The notes under the pieces were generated by a model. It worked only from the letters and a program-made list of their open reading frames with translations, made no database searches and was not told the origin of the DNA. This document shows, in pieces, positions 18,807 to 28,963 of a stretch of 64,000 nucleotides of DNA. Source of the DNA: CAINVV01 sp031432175 (lineage in GTDB: Bacteria > Bacteroidota > Bacteroidia > Bacteroidales > Prolixibacteraceae); the NCBI GenBank assembly GCA_964358545.1, contig CAYHQN010000003.1:19063-83062 (forward strand), read 5' to 3'. The position numbers were made by a program, and so were the translations under genes. The first letter of the stretch is position 1. Every line of letters starts with the position of its first letter.

Positions 18807-21800
18807 CCACAAATTGGAACTCACAGATTTTCTGCATTTATACCGCTCTCATCCGTCCCTGATCGAATTAAAAGAATCACTTACCACCTCCGGGGCAAAA
18901 AAAATCTCGGTTTCGGGACTATCCGGATCATCCGCAACTGTAGCCTTTTCGGTACTGAGAGAGATGGTATCTTACCAGTCCCTTTTCATTCTTGCCGACC
19001 GCGAAGAAGCAGCCTTTTTTTTCGATGACCTTCAGGTGCTCGGCCGTGAGAACGAGTTGCTGTTCTTCCCGTCATCCTACAAACGAAACATCTGGCACGA
19101 CCACATCGACAACGAAAATATCATTCTTCGCACCGATGTTTTAAATAAGTTATCCGTTAAGGAGAAAAACTACTTGATCGTAACCTATCCTGAAGCAATT
19201 ATGGAGATGGTTGTCTCTGAAACCGGACTTCAGAAGCACACCCTCCACGTCAAAACCGGCGAAAAGCTTTCGATCCCTTTCATCAATGAACTCCTTTACG
19301 AATACGGTTTTGAAAGGGTCGAATTTGTTTTTGAGCCGGGACAGTATTCCATCCGGGGATCCATTGTCGACATATTCTCCTATTCCAATGAAGATCCATA
19401 CCGCATCGATTTCTTCGGNNNNNNNNNNNNNNNNNNNNNNNNNNNNNNNNNNNNNNNNNNNNNNNNNNNNNNNNNNNNNNNNNNNNNNNNNNNNNNNNNN
19501 NNNNNNNNNNNNNNNNNNAATTTCGATCTTTTGGGAGCTAATTTAAAAGAGAACAGACACAAAGGATACCATAACCTGATTCTATCTTCAAGTTCAAAAC
19601 AGATCGATAGGTTACATGCCATTTTTGACGACAAAGGCGATCCGCAAAAGCTTGATTCACTGCCATTTGCCCTGCAGGAAGGCTTCATAGACCACGATCT
19701 GAAGATCTGCTGTTACAACGACCATCAAATCTTTGAACGTTACCACAGGTACAAACTTCGAACCAAAAAGCCTTCACGTCAGGCCATTACGCTCAAAGAG
19801 CTGAGCAAACTCCAGGTAGGCGATTATGTCGTTCATACCGACCACGGGATTGGAAAATTTGCCGGATTGGTACGTACCGAGGTGAATGGAAATGTTCAGG
19901 AGGCAGTAAGACTCTCCTACCGGGATAACGACTCGCTGCTGGTGAGCATCCATTCGCTTCACCGAATCTCCAAATACAAAGGGAAAGAGGGACAGGAACC
20001 TACCATCCACAAGCTCGGTACGGCTGCATGGCAGAACATGAAGAACAAAACCAAGAGCAAAGTAAAAGATATTGCACGTGAGCTGATTGCCCTCTATGCT
20101 GCCAGAAAAATGGAGAAAGGTTATGCCTACATGGCGGATACTTACCTCCAGCAGGAGCTGGAAGCCAGTTTCATTTACGAGGACACGCCCGATCAGATCA
20201 AGGCAACCATCTCTGTGAAAGAGGATATGGAGCGGTTGATGCCCATGGACCGGCTTATTTGCGGCGATGTAGGTTTCGGTAAAACGGAGATCGCGGTACG
20301 CGCTGCGTTCAAAGCGGTAACAGACAGCAAGCAGGTGGCCATTCTGGTACCTACCACCATTCTGGCTTTGCAGCACTTCAAAACCTTCAGGGAGAGGTTG
20401 AAGGACTTTCCCTGTAATGTAGAATACATCAGCAGATTGCGTCATTCGGCTGATGTAAAAAGAGTAATACATGACCTTTCAACCGGAAAAGTGGATATCC
20501 TCATTGGCACCCACAAGATGATTGGAAAGGATGTCAAATTCAAGGATCTGGGATTGCTGATTGTCGATGAAGAACAGCGATTTGGCGTTTCGGTCAAGGA
20601 AAAATTAAAGCAACTAAAAATCAATGTGGATACTTTGACCCTTACGGCTACGCCCATTCCACGTACACTTCAGTTTTCGCTGATGGGTGCCCGGGATCTT
20701 TCCATCATCAGCACTCCCCCGCCCAATCGCTATCCAATTTCTACCGAGGTCCACTCATTCGATGAGGAGGTAATCAGGGAAGCCATTACCTACGAAGTAT
20801 CCAGGGGTGGTCAGGTATTCTTCATCAACAACAGGGTCAACAACATCTATGAACTTGAACGGCTGATTCACAAGCTATGTCCGGGTGTCAGGACCATCGT
20901 CGGTCATGGTCAGATGGAAGGTGATAAGCTGGAAAAAGTAATGTTCGATTTTATCAACGGCGATTTTGATGTTTTAATTGCTACTACCATCATTGAATCA
21001 GGGCTGGATATTCCAAATACCAATACCATTCTGATCAACAATGCGCAAAACTTCGGATTGAGTGAACTTCATCAGTTACGTGGTCGCGTTGGAAGATCAA
21101 ATAAAAAAGCCTATTGCTATCTGTTAACGCCACCACTGGAGGCAATGACACCGGAGGCCAGGCGAAGGTTACAGTCCATTGAGGAGTTTTCGGATATTGG
21201 CAGTGGATTTAGTTTGGCCATGCAGGATCTTGACATCCGCGGAGCTGGTAACCTGCTGGGAGGTGAACAGAGTGGATTCATCGCTGATATTGGTTTCGAA
21301 GCCTATCAGCGGATTCTTAACGAAGCGATGGAAGAGCTTAGAAACGATGAATTCCAGGGCGTTTTTGAAGAACAGGAGATCAAAGACCAGCAGAACGCTT
21401 TCTTGCAAACATCTTTTATCAGGGATTGTACCATCGATACCGATCTGGAGCTCCTCTTCCCGGATGATTATGTCTCCAGCACCTCCGAACGGGTTTTACT
21501 CTACCGCGAGTTGGATGACCTGAAAGGTGAAGAGACACTCAAATTATTTGAAAAGACGCTTTTGGATCGGTTTGGTCAGATTCCAAAACAGGCGATGGAA
21601 CTGCTTGATGTGGTAAGGTTGCGATGGTTGGCCATTACCCTGAACATGGAAAGACTGATCATCAAGGATAAAAAAATGATCTGCTATCTACCTTCTGATC
21701 AGAGCTCTAAATACTATTATTCAAAAGAATTCGCAGGGTTGATGCAGTGGATAAGTAAAAATCCTGCCCAGTGTAAAGTCAAAGAAAACAAAGGAAAACT

Positions 21801-21903
21801 AGCCGTGATTTTGGAGCGGATTGAGTCCATTCACGATGCGTTATCTATCTTGCAGGCGATATCCCTTTATTTAACTTTAAAAAGAGAGCAGGAATCAGTA
21901 TGA
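18787..21903 (+). CDS. mfd: Transcription-repair coupling factor Mfd (interrupted by an assembly gap)
   Basis: Mfd removes RNA polymerase stalled at DNA lesions and recruits UvrA. N-terminal UvrB-like domains come first, then the RNA-polymerase-interacting domain (GDYVVHTDHGIGKFAGLV, about residue 345 as counted here). The translocase follows: Walker A GDVGFGKTE (about 490), DEEQ box (about 596) and motif VI QLRGRVGRS (about 765). The C-terminal domain ends near residue 1038. There is no ATG at the start: TTG at 18787 overlaps the sigma gene, while TTG at 18814 (LELTDFLHLY) fits the family N-terminus better. The 100-N gap stands in for a segment that is longer in other Bacteroidota Mfd proteins, so the true length is probably about 1120 residues. 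Confidence 0.96.
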   Translation: MCAYLNSHKLELTDFLHLYRSHPSLIELKESLTTSGAKKISVSGLSGSSATVAFSVLREMVSYQSLFILADREEAAFFFDDLQVLGRENELLFFPSSYKRNIWHDHIDNENIILRTDVLNKLSVKEKNYLIVTYPEAIMEMVVSETGLQKHTLHVKTGEKLSIPFINELLYEYGFERVEFVFEPGQYSIRGSIVDIFSYSNEDPYRIDFFXXXXXXXXXXXXXXXXXXXXXXXXXXXXXXXXXXNFDLLGANLKENRHKGYHNLILSSSSKQIDRLHAIFDDKGDPQKLDSLPFALQEGFIDHDLKICCYNDHQIFERYHRYKLRTKKPSRQAITLKELSKLQVGDYVVHTDHGIGKFAGLVRTEVNGNVQEAVRLSYRDNDSLLVSIHSLHRISKYKGKEGQEPTIHKLGTAAWQNMKNKTKSKVKDIARELIALYAARKMEKGYAYMADTYLQQELEASFIYEDTPDQIKATISVKEDMERLMPMDRLICGDVGFGKTEIAVRAAFKAVTDSKQVAILVPTTILALQHFKTFRERLKDFPCNVEYISRLRHSADVKRVIHDLSTGKVDILIGTHKMIGKDVKFKDLGLLIVDEEQRFGVSVKEKLKQLKINVDTLTLTATPIPRTLQFSLMGARDLSIISTPPPNRYPISTEVHSFDEEVIREAITYEVSRGGQVFFINNRVNNIYELERLIHKLCPGVRTIVGHGQMEGDKLEKVMFDFINGDFDVLIATTIIESGLDIPNTNTILINNAQNFGLSELHQLRGRVGRSNKKAYCYLLTPPLEAMTPEARRRLQSIEEFSDIGSGFSLAMQDLDIRGAGNLLGGEQSGFIADIGFEAYQRILNEAMEELRNDEFQGVFEEQEIKDQQNAFLQTSFIRDCTIDTDLELLFPDDYVSSTSERVLLYRELDDLKGEETLKLFEKTLLDRFGQIPKQAMELLDVVRLRWLAITLNMERLIIKDKKMICYLPSDQSSKYYYSKEFAGLMQWISKNPAQCKVKENKGKLAVILERIESIHDALSILQAISLYLTLKREQESV
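19419..19518. other. Assembly gap of 100 N inside mfd
   Basis: Exactly 100 N. The flanking protein ends (YRIDFFG and NFDLLGANL) are roughly 110-130 residues apart in related proteins as I recall them, so about 350 bases are probably absent rather than 100. Confidence 0.95.
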
Positions 21904-22547
21904 GATCAGCCAATCTAACCAAAATCTCTCTGCGCGGAAGAATAATTATCCTGAATATTCTCTTTCTCAGTGCCTTTTGCTGTCAGCTCAATGCCCAGAC
22001 TTCCCGTCTGATTTTACAAGCGCAGCGCGAGCAAATTCTCAAAGATTCGCTTCGAAAAGCGATACAGGGAACGGCTACGGATACCATGCTTCATTTTAGT
22101 TTTCCACCCATTGAGATTAGGGGTGAATACATTTACAAAAACAGAAAGCAAGAAAAGAAGTACCACCTGCTGTACGAAGATATCAAACGGACTTACCCAC
22201 TTTCGCAAATAGTTTCGAGTGAGGTTAAACTGGTTAATGCCGAACTGGATTCCATCTACCGGACAAAAGCCAAGGGAAAGGCCTACCTAAAATGGTATGA
22301 AAAACATATTTACAACACCTACATTGATACACTTAAATCATTAAATATAAGGCAGGTAAAACTATTTATCAAACTAATAAACAGAGAAACCGGAAGTTCT
22401 CCTTACGAGTTAATAAAGAAATATCGGGGTGGTCTTGATGCTTTCCTTTGGCAACTTTCTGCAAATGCCCTGATGGTAAATCTCAAAAGTGAATATGACC
22501 CTGTTGAGGATGCCATGATTGAGGATATTATCACTAAATTTTACTGA
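21900..22547 (+). CDS. DUF4294 domain-containing exported protein
   Basis: 215 residues with a hydrophobic N-terminal segment (about 13-31) ending in LNA-Q, so it is probably exported. The core (YHLLYEDIKRTYPLSQIVSSEVK, then KLINRETGSSPYELIKKYRGGLDAFLWQ) matches DUF4294, a family restricted to Bacteroidota with no known activity. The many Lys/Arg and helical stretches suggest an all-alpha fold. Its ATG overlaps the mfd stop as ATGA, so it is co-translated with mfd, though a shared function is not evident. Confidence 0.85.
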   Translation: MRSANLTKISLRGRIIILNILFLSAFCCQLNAQTSRLILQAQREQILKDSLRKAIQGTATDTMLHFSFPPIEIRGEYIYKNRKQEKKYHLLYEDIKRTYPLSQIVSSEVKLVNAELDSIYRTKAKGKAYLKWYEKHIYNTYIDTLKSLNIRQVKLFIKLINRETGSSPYELIKKYRGGLDAFLWQLSANALMVNLKSEYDPVEDAMIEDIITKFY

Positions 22548-22650
22548 TTTAGTTACTTTTTTTCTAAATTTGACGTATAAATTGTTCAAGGATCCCATCT
22601 TTGATGCCGATCAGTAAAGAAAAGTCCTGTCACCCATTAAAGTTTTAACT

Positions 22651-24639
22651 GTGATAAATCTCAACCGCAAATTACAGAGTCAAAATCCAATCTTTGACCA
22701 TTCATTGGATCATTTACCAACCAATCTCACCCATCGGGATGTACTCACCAAATACGAGAAAATTCCAACATTCATTTATCAGGAGAGCTCGGATGCATCC
22801 TATGAAGTGGCCAAAGAGGTTGCTGAGCTGATCCTCTCCAAACAGGAAAAAGGTGAAAAGTGCGTATTGGGCTTACCAACAGGTTCAACCCAATTAGGAA
22901 TTTATGCAGAATTGGTAAGAATGCATAAGGAGGAAGGGTTGAGTTTTCGGAATGTGATTACTTTTAATCTGGATGAATATTATCCGCTATCCTCCCACTC
23001 TATCCACAGCTACCATCATTACATGCGGTTGCACTTCTTTAACCATGTGGATATTTTGCCCGAAAATATCCATATTCCGGATGGTACCATTTTACTGGAA
23101 GAGGTGCATGATTTTTGCCGTGATTATGAAGCAAAGATTGAAAAGGCAGGTGGCATAGACCTGTTGCTATTGGGGATCGGCCGTAGTGGTCACATTGGTT
23201 TCAATGAACCTGGCTCCGGGAAAAACACCAAAACCCGTATCATCACACTTGACCCTGTCACCAAACAGGAAGAAGCATTACAATTCCGGGGTTTCATGAA
23301 TGTTCCGCGGAGTGCCATCACAATTGGAATTTCAACTATTCTGAATGCCAAGAAGATAATCCTTGCCGCTTTTGGTGAAACAAAGGCAAAAGTGATCAAA
23401 CAGATGGTTGAAGATGAACCCAACAACCTGGTGCCTGCCTCATATCTCCAATATCATACAAATGCCAAGGTCATTCTTGACAGCGGCTCTGCCTTAAACC
23501 TGATCAGGATGAAGACCCCATGGCTGCTCGACAGCATGGACTGGTCGGAAGATCTTCTGATTAGAAAGGCGGTTTTGTGGTTGTGTTCGAAAACCGGTAA
23601 ACCGCTGCTGAAATTGACGGGGAAAGATTACAACGACTTTGGCTTAAGCGATCTCCTGGCAACAGTAGGTTCAGCATACAAAATCAACATTAAGGTTTTC
23701 AATGACTTGCAACATACCATCACCGGATGGCCGGGAGGAAAACCGGATGTAGATGATACCTTTCGTCCTGAAAGGGCAGAGCCTGCTCAAAAAAGGGTGG
23801 TTATTTTCAGCCCTCATCCCGACGATGATGTCATCTCTATGGGTGGTACATTGTTACGTTTGATCGAACAAGGCCATGATGTCCATGTTGCCTACCAGGT
23901 TTCAGGAAATTTTGCGGTATCTGATGAATACGTTACCCGTTTTCTCGATTTTCATCAGGAATACATCGAATTTTATGACAAAGAAAATCCGGTGGCCCAA
24001 CTTCAGCAGGAAAAGATCCTCGATTTCATTAAAAATAAAAAGGACAACGATGTTGACATCCCTGATTTAAGAAAAGTTAAGGGTTTGATCAGGAGAATGG
24101 AAGCCAGATCGGCGTTGAGATATTTTGGGTTAAAAAATGAGAACATCCATTTTCTCGACCTTCCTTTTTATGAAACGGGACTCAAGTCCAAAGCTCCTAT
24201 CGGTGAACAAGACATTCAGATTATCATGAATCTGGTGGAGAAGATTCAGCCGCATCAAATATTCGCCGCAGGCGATTTATCTGATCCGCACGGTACCCAC
24301 AGGGTATGTCTGGATGCCATTTTTATCACCCTGGAGCATCTTAAAACACATGCCTGGATGAATGATTGCTGGGTGTGGTTGTACAGAGGGGCCTGGGCAG
24401 AATGGGATGCCGACCAGATTGAGATGGCAGTACCCATCAGCCCGATCGAACTGTCGAGAAAAAGAGAGGCTATTTTACGCCACCAGTCACAAAAAGAGGG
24501 AGCCATGTTTATGGGTGAGGACGAGCGTGAATTCTGGCAACGTGCCGAAGAGAGAAACCGCTCGACTGCAAATCTTTACGATGCTCTTGGTATGGCCGAA
24601 TACGAAGCCATGGAAGCCTTTGTCAAGTATTATCCATGA
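22651..24639 (+). CDS. nagB: Glucosamine-6-phosphate deaminase-like protein fused to a PIG-L/LmbE deacetylase domain
   Basis: 662 residues, GTG start. Residues about 40-300 are a NagB isomerase/deaminase: GLPTGST (phosphate loop), FNLDEYYP (Asp108, matching E. coli Asp72) and GIGRSGHIGFNE, giving His181 and Glu186 for E. coli His143 and Glu148. Ser179 stands where E. coli NagB has Asp141. Residues about 380-620 are a PIG-L/LmbE domain with the zinc motif SPHPDDD (about 386) and a later DPHGTHRVC. The fusion is common in Bacteroidota and suggests coupled N-deacetylation and deamination of an amino-sugar phosphate, but this is inference. A TAAATTTG box at 22565-22572 is a possible -7 element, so it is likely monocistronic. 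Confidence 0.88.
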   Translation: MINLNRKLQSQNPIFDHSLDHLPTNLTHRDVLTKYEKIPTFIYQESSDASYEVAKEVAELILSKQEKGEKCVLGLPTGSTQLGIYAELVRMHKEEGLSFRNVITFNLDEYYPLSSHSIHSYHHYMRLHFFNHVDILPENIHIPDGTILLEEVHDFCRDYEAKIEKAGGIDLLLLGIGRSGHIGFNEPGSGKNTKTRIITLDPVTKQEEALQFRGFMNVPRSAITIGISTILNAKKIILAAFGETKAKVIKQMVEDEPNNLVPASYLQYHTNAKVILDSGSALNLIRMKTPWLLDSMDWSEDLLIRKAVLWLCSKTGKPLLKLTGKDYNDFGLSDLLATVGSAYKINIKVFNDLQHTITGWPGGKPDVDDTFRPERAEPAQKRVVIFSPHPDDDVISMGGTLLRLIEQGHDVHVAYQVSGNFAVSDEYVTRFLDFHQEYIEFYDKENPVAQLQQEKILDFIKNKKDNDVDIPDLRKVKGLIRRMEARSALRYFGLKNENIHFLDLPFYETGLKSKAPIGEQDIQIIMNLVEKIQPHQIFAAGDLSDPHGTHRVCLDAIFITLEHLKTHAWMNDCWVWLYRGAWAEWDADQIEMAVPISPIELSRKREAILRHQSQKEGAMFMGEDEREFWQRAEERNRSTANLYDALGMAEYEAMEAFVKYYP

Positions 24640-24662
24640 TTAATATTTTACTATAATTTAAG

Positions 24663-24694
24663 GAATGACCTCTCAATCAATTGACTGGTCATTC
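24663..24694 (+). terminator. Hairpin after nagB
   Basis: GAATGACC and GGTCATTC form an 8-bp stem with a 16-base loop, about 25 bases after the nagB stop. No long T run follows, so it is a weak terminator at best. Confidence 0.45.
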
Positions 24695-24725
24695 TTGATA
24701 ATTGCCAGACGACAAAAAATAACCA

Positions 24726-26450
24726 ATGAACCTATTTCAAAATTTTCTGTTTCGACTCTCTATTTTACTGGTTTTCACTCCCTATTTAAGTTCTGGTGCA
24801 ACAATTAATCATGAAACTGATGTCACAGGCATAAAGGAAGTTCCGAATCAGTCAAGATTAAGTGAATTCAGGGCAGTTTGGATTGCCACTATCAATAACA
24901 TCGACTGGCCCTCAAATTCCAATTTACCGGTTGAAGCACAAAAGGGTGAATTTTTAAGATTGTTGGATACCTTTCAAAAGTTCAACCTGAATGTGGTCAT
25001 TCTTCAGGTAAGAGCTGCCTCAGATGCGTTCTATGAGTCAAAATCAGAACCATGGTCCCATTTTCTTACCGGAAAACAAGGCAAAGCCCCCAGGCCCTAT
25101 TATGATCCTTTGGCTTGGGCCATTGAAATGTGCCACCAGCGGGGAATGGAGCTTCATGCCTGGTTTAATCCCTTCAGGGTACGTAATCTGGGATTTTATC
25201 CGCTTGATCCCAACAGTTTTGCGGCCAAACACCCTCAATACGTTAAAGAGTTTGACAAAAAATACTTTCTGGATCCGGGATACCCTGAAGTTATCTCACA
25301 TTTGGTGGAAGTAATTGCAGAAGTAGCAACCAATTATGATGTAGACGCCATTCTCCTGGATGACTATTTTTATCCCTATCCGGTAGATGGAAAGAAATTT
25401 GGGGATGAGAAAAGCTTTGCCAAATATGGCCGGCATTTTTATCCCAAACGATTGAAAGAGTGGAGAAGGGAAAATATCAACCACTTTATCTCCTCCCTGC
25501 ACGATACCCTGGTGCAAGTAAATCCGAAAATAAAATTCGGCATAAGTCCGTTTGGCATCTGGCGAAATATATCTGTCGATCCGGCTGGTTCTGCCGGACT
25601 CCGGGGAATGAGCTCCTATGACGATTTGTACGCTGATGTTCGCAAATGGCTGATGAATGGATGGATAGATTACGTGATCCCTCAGTTATACTGGGAAAAA
25701 GGGAATCATTTCGGCGACTTTACCTCTTTGGTGCAATGGTGGAGCGAAAATAGTTATGGAAAGCCCCTGTACATTGGTCAGGCATTGTACAAATCGACTG
25801 CCGGGAAGAATGGTTGGGCACAGCCGGATGAGTTAACCGACCAGATCAATTATTTAAGGACCAACCAAAAAGTCAGGGGATTTGCCTTCTACAGTGCCTC
25901 CAACATTCAAAAATTGTCGGCAACACAGGTAAAAGCTTTGAGAGGAAACCAACTCAATTCAGTTGCTGCCATAGATGATAACCGTCACGTTCCTGTTGCA
26001 GCTCCTTCTGCTGTTTCAACCCCTGTGGTCGCACCATCGACATCAGCCCAAATCGAAGAGCTGATCCGAAAAGAACTTATCCACTCACTCGATTTTAATC
26101 CAATTTCCATCCGACCGGAATTGAGTGCCTTACCAGGAAAAATTACGCTGGTAAAACAGTCCGACGGAAGCAGAATCCTATCCTTGAAAACGGATGAAAA
26201 TTCAATTTCTGAATGGTATGCACTGGTTTCATTCAAAAGCACAGGAAAAAGAAGATACAGGCAGATCGTCCAGGAAATTTCAAAATCAGCCGAATTCAAT
26301 TTGTCCGAACAAAAATGGAAAGAGTTGAAAGAGATGGAATTGTTGCTGGTATCCAGAGATATAAATAATAAAACAGATCGATATTCCAATTTTTTTCAGT
26401 TGAAAAGAAGAAGAATCAAAACGCTGGAGAACCCTTTCAGACATTCATGA
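24726..26450 (+). CDS. GHL10 (DUF187) family putative glycoside hydrolase, exported
   Basis: 574 residues with a signal peptide (about 1-24). Residues about 40-400 match the GHL10/YngK family: EFRAVWIATINNIDWPS near the start, FNLNVVILQVRA, then GMELHAWFNPFR and DAILLDDYFYPYP, and later IDYVIPQLYWE. These are the strands of a TIM barrel; the paired Asp residues in LLDDYF are the best candidates for catalysis. A Pro/Ala/Val-rich linker (about 420-440) leads to a C-terminal domain of unknown fold. Such proteins act on extracellular polysaccharide or cell-wall glycan. It follows nagB and is convergent with a TonB-dependent receptor. Confidence 0.85.
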   Translation: MNLFQNFLFRLSILLVFTPYLSSGATINHETDVTGIKEVPNQSRLSEFRAVWIATINNIDWPSNSNLPVEAQKGEFLRLLDTFQKFNLNVVILQVRAASDAFYESKSEPWSHFLTGKQGKAPRPYYDPLAWAIEMCHQRGMELHAWFNPFRVRNLGFYPLDPNSFAAKHPQYVKEFDKKYFLDPGYPEVISHLVEVIAEVATNYDVDAILLDDYFYPYPVDGKKFGDEKSFAKYGRHFYPKRLKEWRRENINHFISSLHDTLVQVNPKIKFGISPFGIWRNISVDPAGSAGLRGMSSYDDLYADVRKWLMNGWIDYVIPQLYWEKGNHFGDFTSLVQWWSENSYGKPLYIGQALYKSTAGKNGWAQPDELTDQINYLRTNQKVRGFAFYSASNIQKLSATQVKALRGNQLNSVAAIDDNRHVPVAAPSAVSTPVVAPSTSAQIEELIRKELIHSLDFNPISIRPELSALPGKITLVKQSDGSRILSLKTDENSISEWYALVSFKSTGKRRYRQIVQEISKSAEFNLSEQKWKELKEMELLLVSRDINNKTDRYSNFFQLKRRRIKTLENPFRHS

Positions 26451-26497
26451 AAAAATGGATCATAAATTAAATGAAATCTAAATCATTGGTATAGTTT

Positions 26498-28933
26498 TTA
26501 TTTGAAATTCAGAGGCACAGTTAATTTGAAACTAATGTTCCTTCCCATGTTGTAAATGCCATTTCTACCAGACTGATTATTTGGATATTCTTCAAAATAT
26601 TTTAGCCTGCTTAAGTGGGATTGATAAGCGACATCTATGATATTATTGCCCAGGATGTTTATGTTTACAAGTACTTTCCCTTGACTGTTGGTTATATCTG
26701 CCCCTATTCCTGCATTGTATAGAATATAACCAGATGTGGGACTTTCTGTATTATCTGCAGCATATACCCTGTCCTGCTTTGCATAATATTCCATCCCAAT
26801 TTTGAGATACAATGAACGAACATTCTTGATCTTACTTTTTATGTTTGCCCGTAATTCTGAACTGGTATGAAGTGGGGGGATAAATGGCAGATATTTGGAA
26901 CTATCGGTCACTTGTATCCCATTTCCACCTTTATTTAAAGCGTAGACCACAGATATGGAATTTTCGAAATGAAGCCAGTCAAAAGGATGAATATCAAGGT
27001 TTGCCTCCCATCCATATAATTGAGCTTCAGCTTGTTGAAATTTATAAGTCTGGTTGCCTTTGACAATAATTGAATCTTGTCCAAGATGGTTTAGTAATTT
27101 CTCATTAAAGATGTAATTCGAAATCTGGTTATTAAAAATATCCAGGTTCCCACTGATATGATCTGACCGGAAAGAAATCCCTAAATCTTCCTGCAGACTA
27201 AATTCCGGTTTGAAACCTGTATTTCCTATCTGGTAAATCAGTGTTCCCGGATGAATACCATTAGCAGATATCTCAACAATATTGGGAGACCGGAATCCCC
27301 TGGCAATATTACCTTTTAAAAATAATTTATCTGATATTTTGTACGTTGCCCCAATACTACCGGAAATTCCAGAAAAAGTATGTTTAAAACTATAAAAAGG
27401 TTGATCAGCGCCATCCGGTGAGTTGACCTGCATATCAAAACCAGATTGAGGGTTAGTCCTGGTGTACATTGCATTATTATTAAAAACTCGCACATCATAA
27501 CGAATCCCCCCGCTTACATCCAATTTATTAAATGCTTTTTGTACGAAAGCAAAAGGCCCTATATCAAAAAGATGATAGTCTGGTATAATAAACTCTGTAC
27601 CTTCGTTCGCATTTTTTTGGTACATCCCATTTATTCCAATAGTAGTTTCCCATCCTTTATATTCAGGCAGGTAGTATTTAATATCGTAAGTAAATGTATT
27701 TAAAACCAGATATAGTCCGGCGATTTCCGGGTTTTCGGGATGACTGAACTCTCGGCGTATATTTTGCTGATATCCCAGTATCAATCCCAGTTTACTCTCG
27801 CCAAGAATAAAATTATTTGATGAATACAATTTGTAGTGCTGCACATGTTGATGTAAAGTAGCAATTTTGTAGGAGTTTAGTTCGACATCTGAAACCACAG
27901 GTCTGAATAGGTCATTTTCAGTGATTTGTTTGGTGAATTTTCTGGTCGCCGAATCGCGACTTCCATCAGGTATTTCTTGAAGGTCGTCAAACATTGAGAA
28001 ATTGAGATGTGAATAACCCCATTGCTTATTTAGTCCAATATAGCCATTTAAATCGGTTTCATTAAAAGCTGTCCCATAAACCCGTCCATCGTATTTGTTT
28101 TGATAATTTGTAGCTTGTTTATGTGAAACCACACCTCCCCAAATAAGCCCATTCGTATTTCCAGCCAGCGTAGCAGAAGCTTCATAGAGCCCGTTATTTA
28201 CCTGGTAATTTGTCACTATGTGTCCTTGCATTTTACCTTCAGTGACAGGCAGTGCAGGCAGCAAATTAACAACTCCGGCCAATGCATCGGAACCATATGT
28301 AAGGCTTGCAGGACCTTTTACAATTTCAATCCGGTCGACTGCATTTTCATCCATTTCAATTCCATGTTCATCTCCCCATTGTTGTCCTTCCTGCCTTACT
28401 CCATCAAATAACGTTAGTACACGGTTAAACCCCAATCCACGAATTATTGGTTTTGATACATTCGGACCCGTTGAAACAGTACTAACCCCTGGAAGTCTTG
28501 AAATTGCGTCAATTATGTTTGTGTTCAAATTCTGCTGCAATTCTTTTCTGTCCAGCGTAATCATAGGAACAGGGTTTCGGGTTATTTCTGTTGCCTTCGA
28601 TGTGCCAGTCACAACAACCTCGTTCATTTCTGTAATAGCTTGTTCCATTGCGAAATTTAAGAACGCTGATGTTGCCAGGTTTACATTTTCGACAATTGAT
28701 TTATAGCCTACAAAACTGATCTGAAGGATAATTTTTATTTTAGGGAGATTATTTATTTTATAGTTACCGTTTATATCAGAGATGGCTCCGGTCTTAAGTT
28801 CCGGGATATAAATGGTCGCCCCCGGAATTGTTTCTCCGGATAATTTATCAGTAATTCTTCCAGTTAATTTGTTTTGTGCATTCGCAAAATGACAAGTGAA
28901 TATCATCGTGCAAATGAAAAATATTCTCTTCAA
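26498..28933 (-). CDS. TonB-dependent outer-membrane receptor (metal or small-ligand type, not SusC)
   Basis: 811 residues: signal peptide (about 1-19), carboxypeptidase-regulatory-like domain (KLTGRITDKLSGETIPGATI, about 22-105), plug domain (ITLDRKELQQNLNTNIIDAI...IVKGPASLTYGSDALAGVVN, about 122-225) and a beta-barrel to the C-terminus, where FKLTVPLNFK gives the terminal aromatic strand. The plug carries GVRQEGQQWGDEHGIEMDE, a His/Asp/Glu-rich loop that could sense a metal or organometallic ligand. No susD partner or sigma/FecR pair is adjacent, so it is an independent importer. Ligand unknown. Confidence 0.88.
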   Translation of the reverse strand: MKRIFFICTMIFTCHFANAQNKLTGRITDKLSGETIPGATIYIPELKTGAISDINGNYKINNLPKIKIILQISFVGYKSIVENVNLATSAFLNFAMEQAITEMNEVVVTGTSKATEITRNPVPMITLDRKELQQNLNTNIIDAISRLPGVSTVSTGPNVSKPIIRGLGFNRVLTLFDGVRQEGQQWGDEHGIEMDENAVDRIEIVKGPASLTYGSDALAGVVNLLPALPVTEGKMQGHIVTNYQVNNGLYEASATLAGNTNGLIWGGVVSHKQATNYQNKYDGRVYGTAFNETDLNGYIGLNKQWGYSHLNFSMFDDLQEIPDGSRDSATRKFTKQITENDLFRPVVSDVELNSYKIATLHQHVQHYKLYSSNNFILGESKLGLILGYQQNIRREFSHPENPEIAGLYLVLNTFTYDIKYYLPEYKGWETTIGINGMYQKNANEGTEFIIPDYHLFDIGPFAFVQKAFNKLDVSGGIRYDVRVFNNNAMYTRTNPQSGFDMQVNSPDGADQPFYSFKHTFSGISGSIGATYKISDKLFLKGNIARGFRSPNIVEISANGIHPGTLIYQIGNTGFKPEFSLQEDLGISFRSDHISGNLDIFNNQISNYIFNEKLLNHLGQDSIIVKGNQTYKFQQAEAQLYGWEANLDIHPFDWLHFENSISVVYALNKGGNGIQVTDSSKYLPFIPPLHTSSELRANIKSKIKNVRSLYLKIGMEYYAKQDRVYAADNTESPTSGYILYNAGIGADITNSQGKVLVNINILGNNIIDVAYQSHLSRLKYFEEYPNNQSGRNGIYNMGRNISFKLTVPLNFK

Positions 28934-28963
28934 TTTATTACTTTTATGCTAAATAATCAAACC

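Noticed and set aside
19774..20472. A 232-codon minus-strand frame inside mfd
   Set aside because: It is the reverse shadow of a strongly conserved mfd region, with no start signal or recognisable domain.
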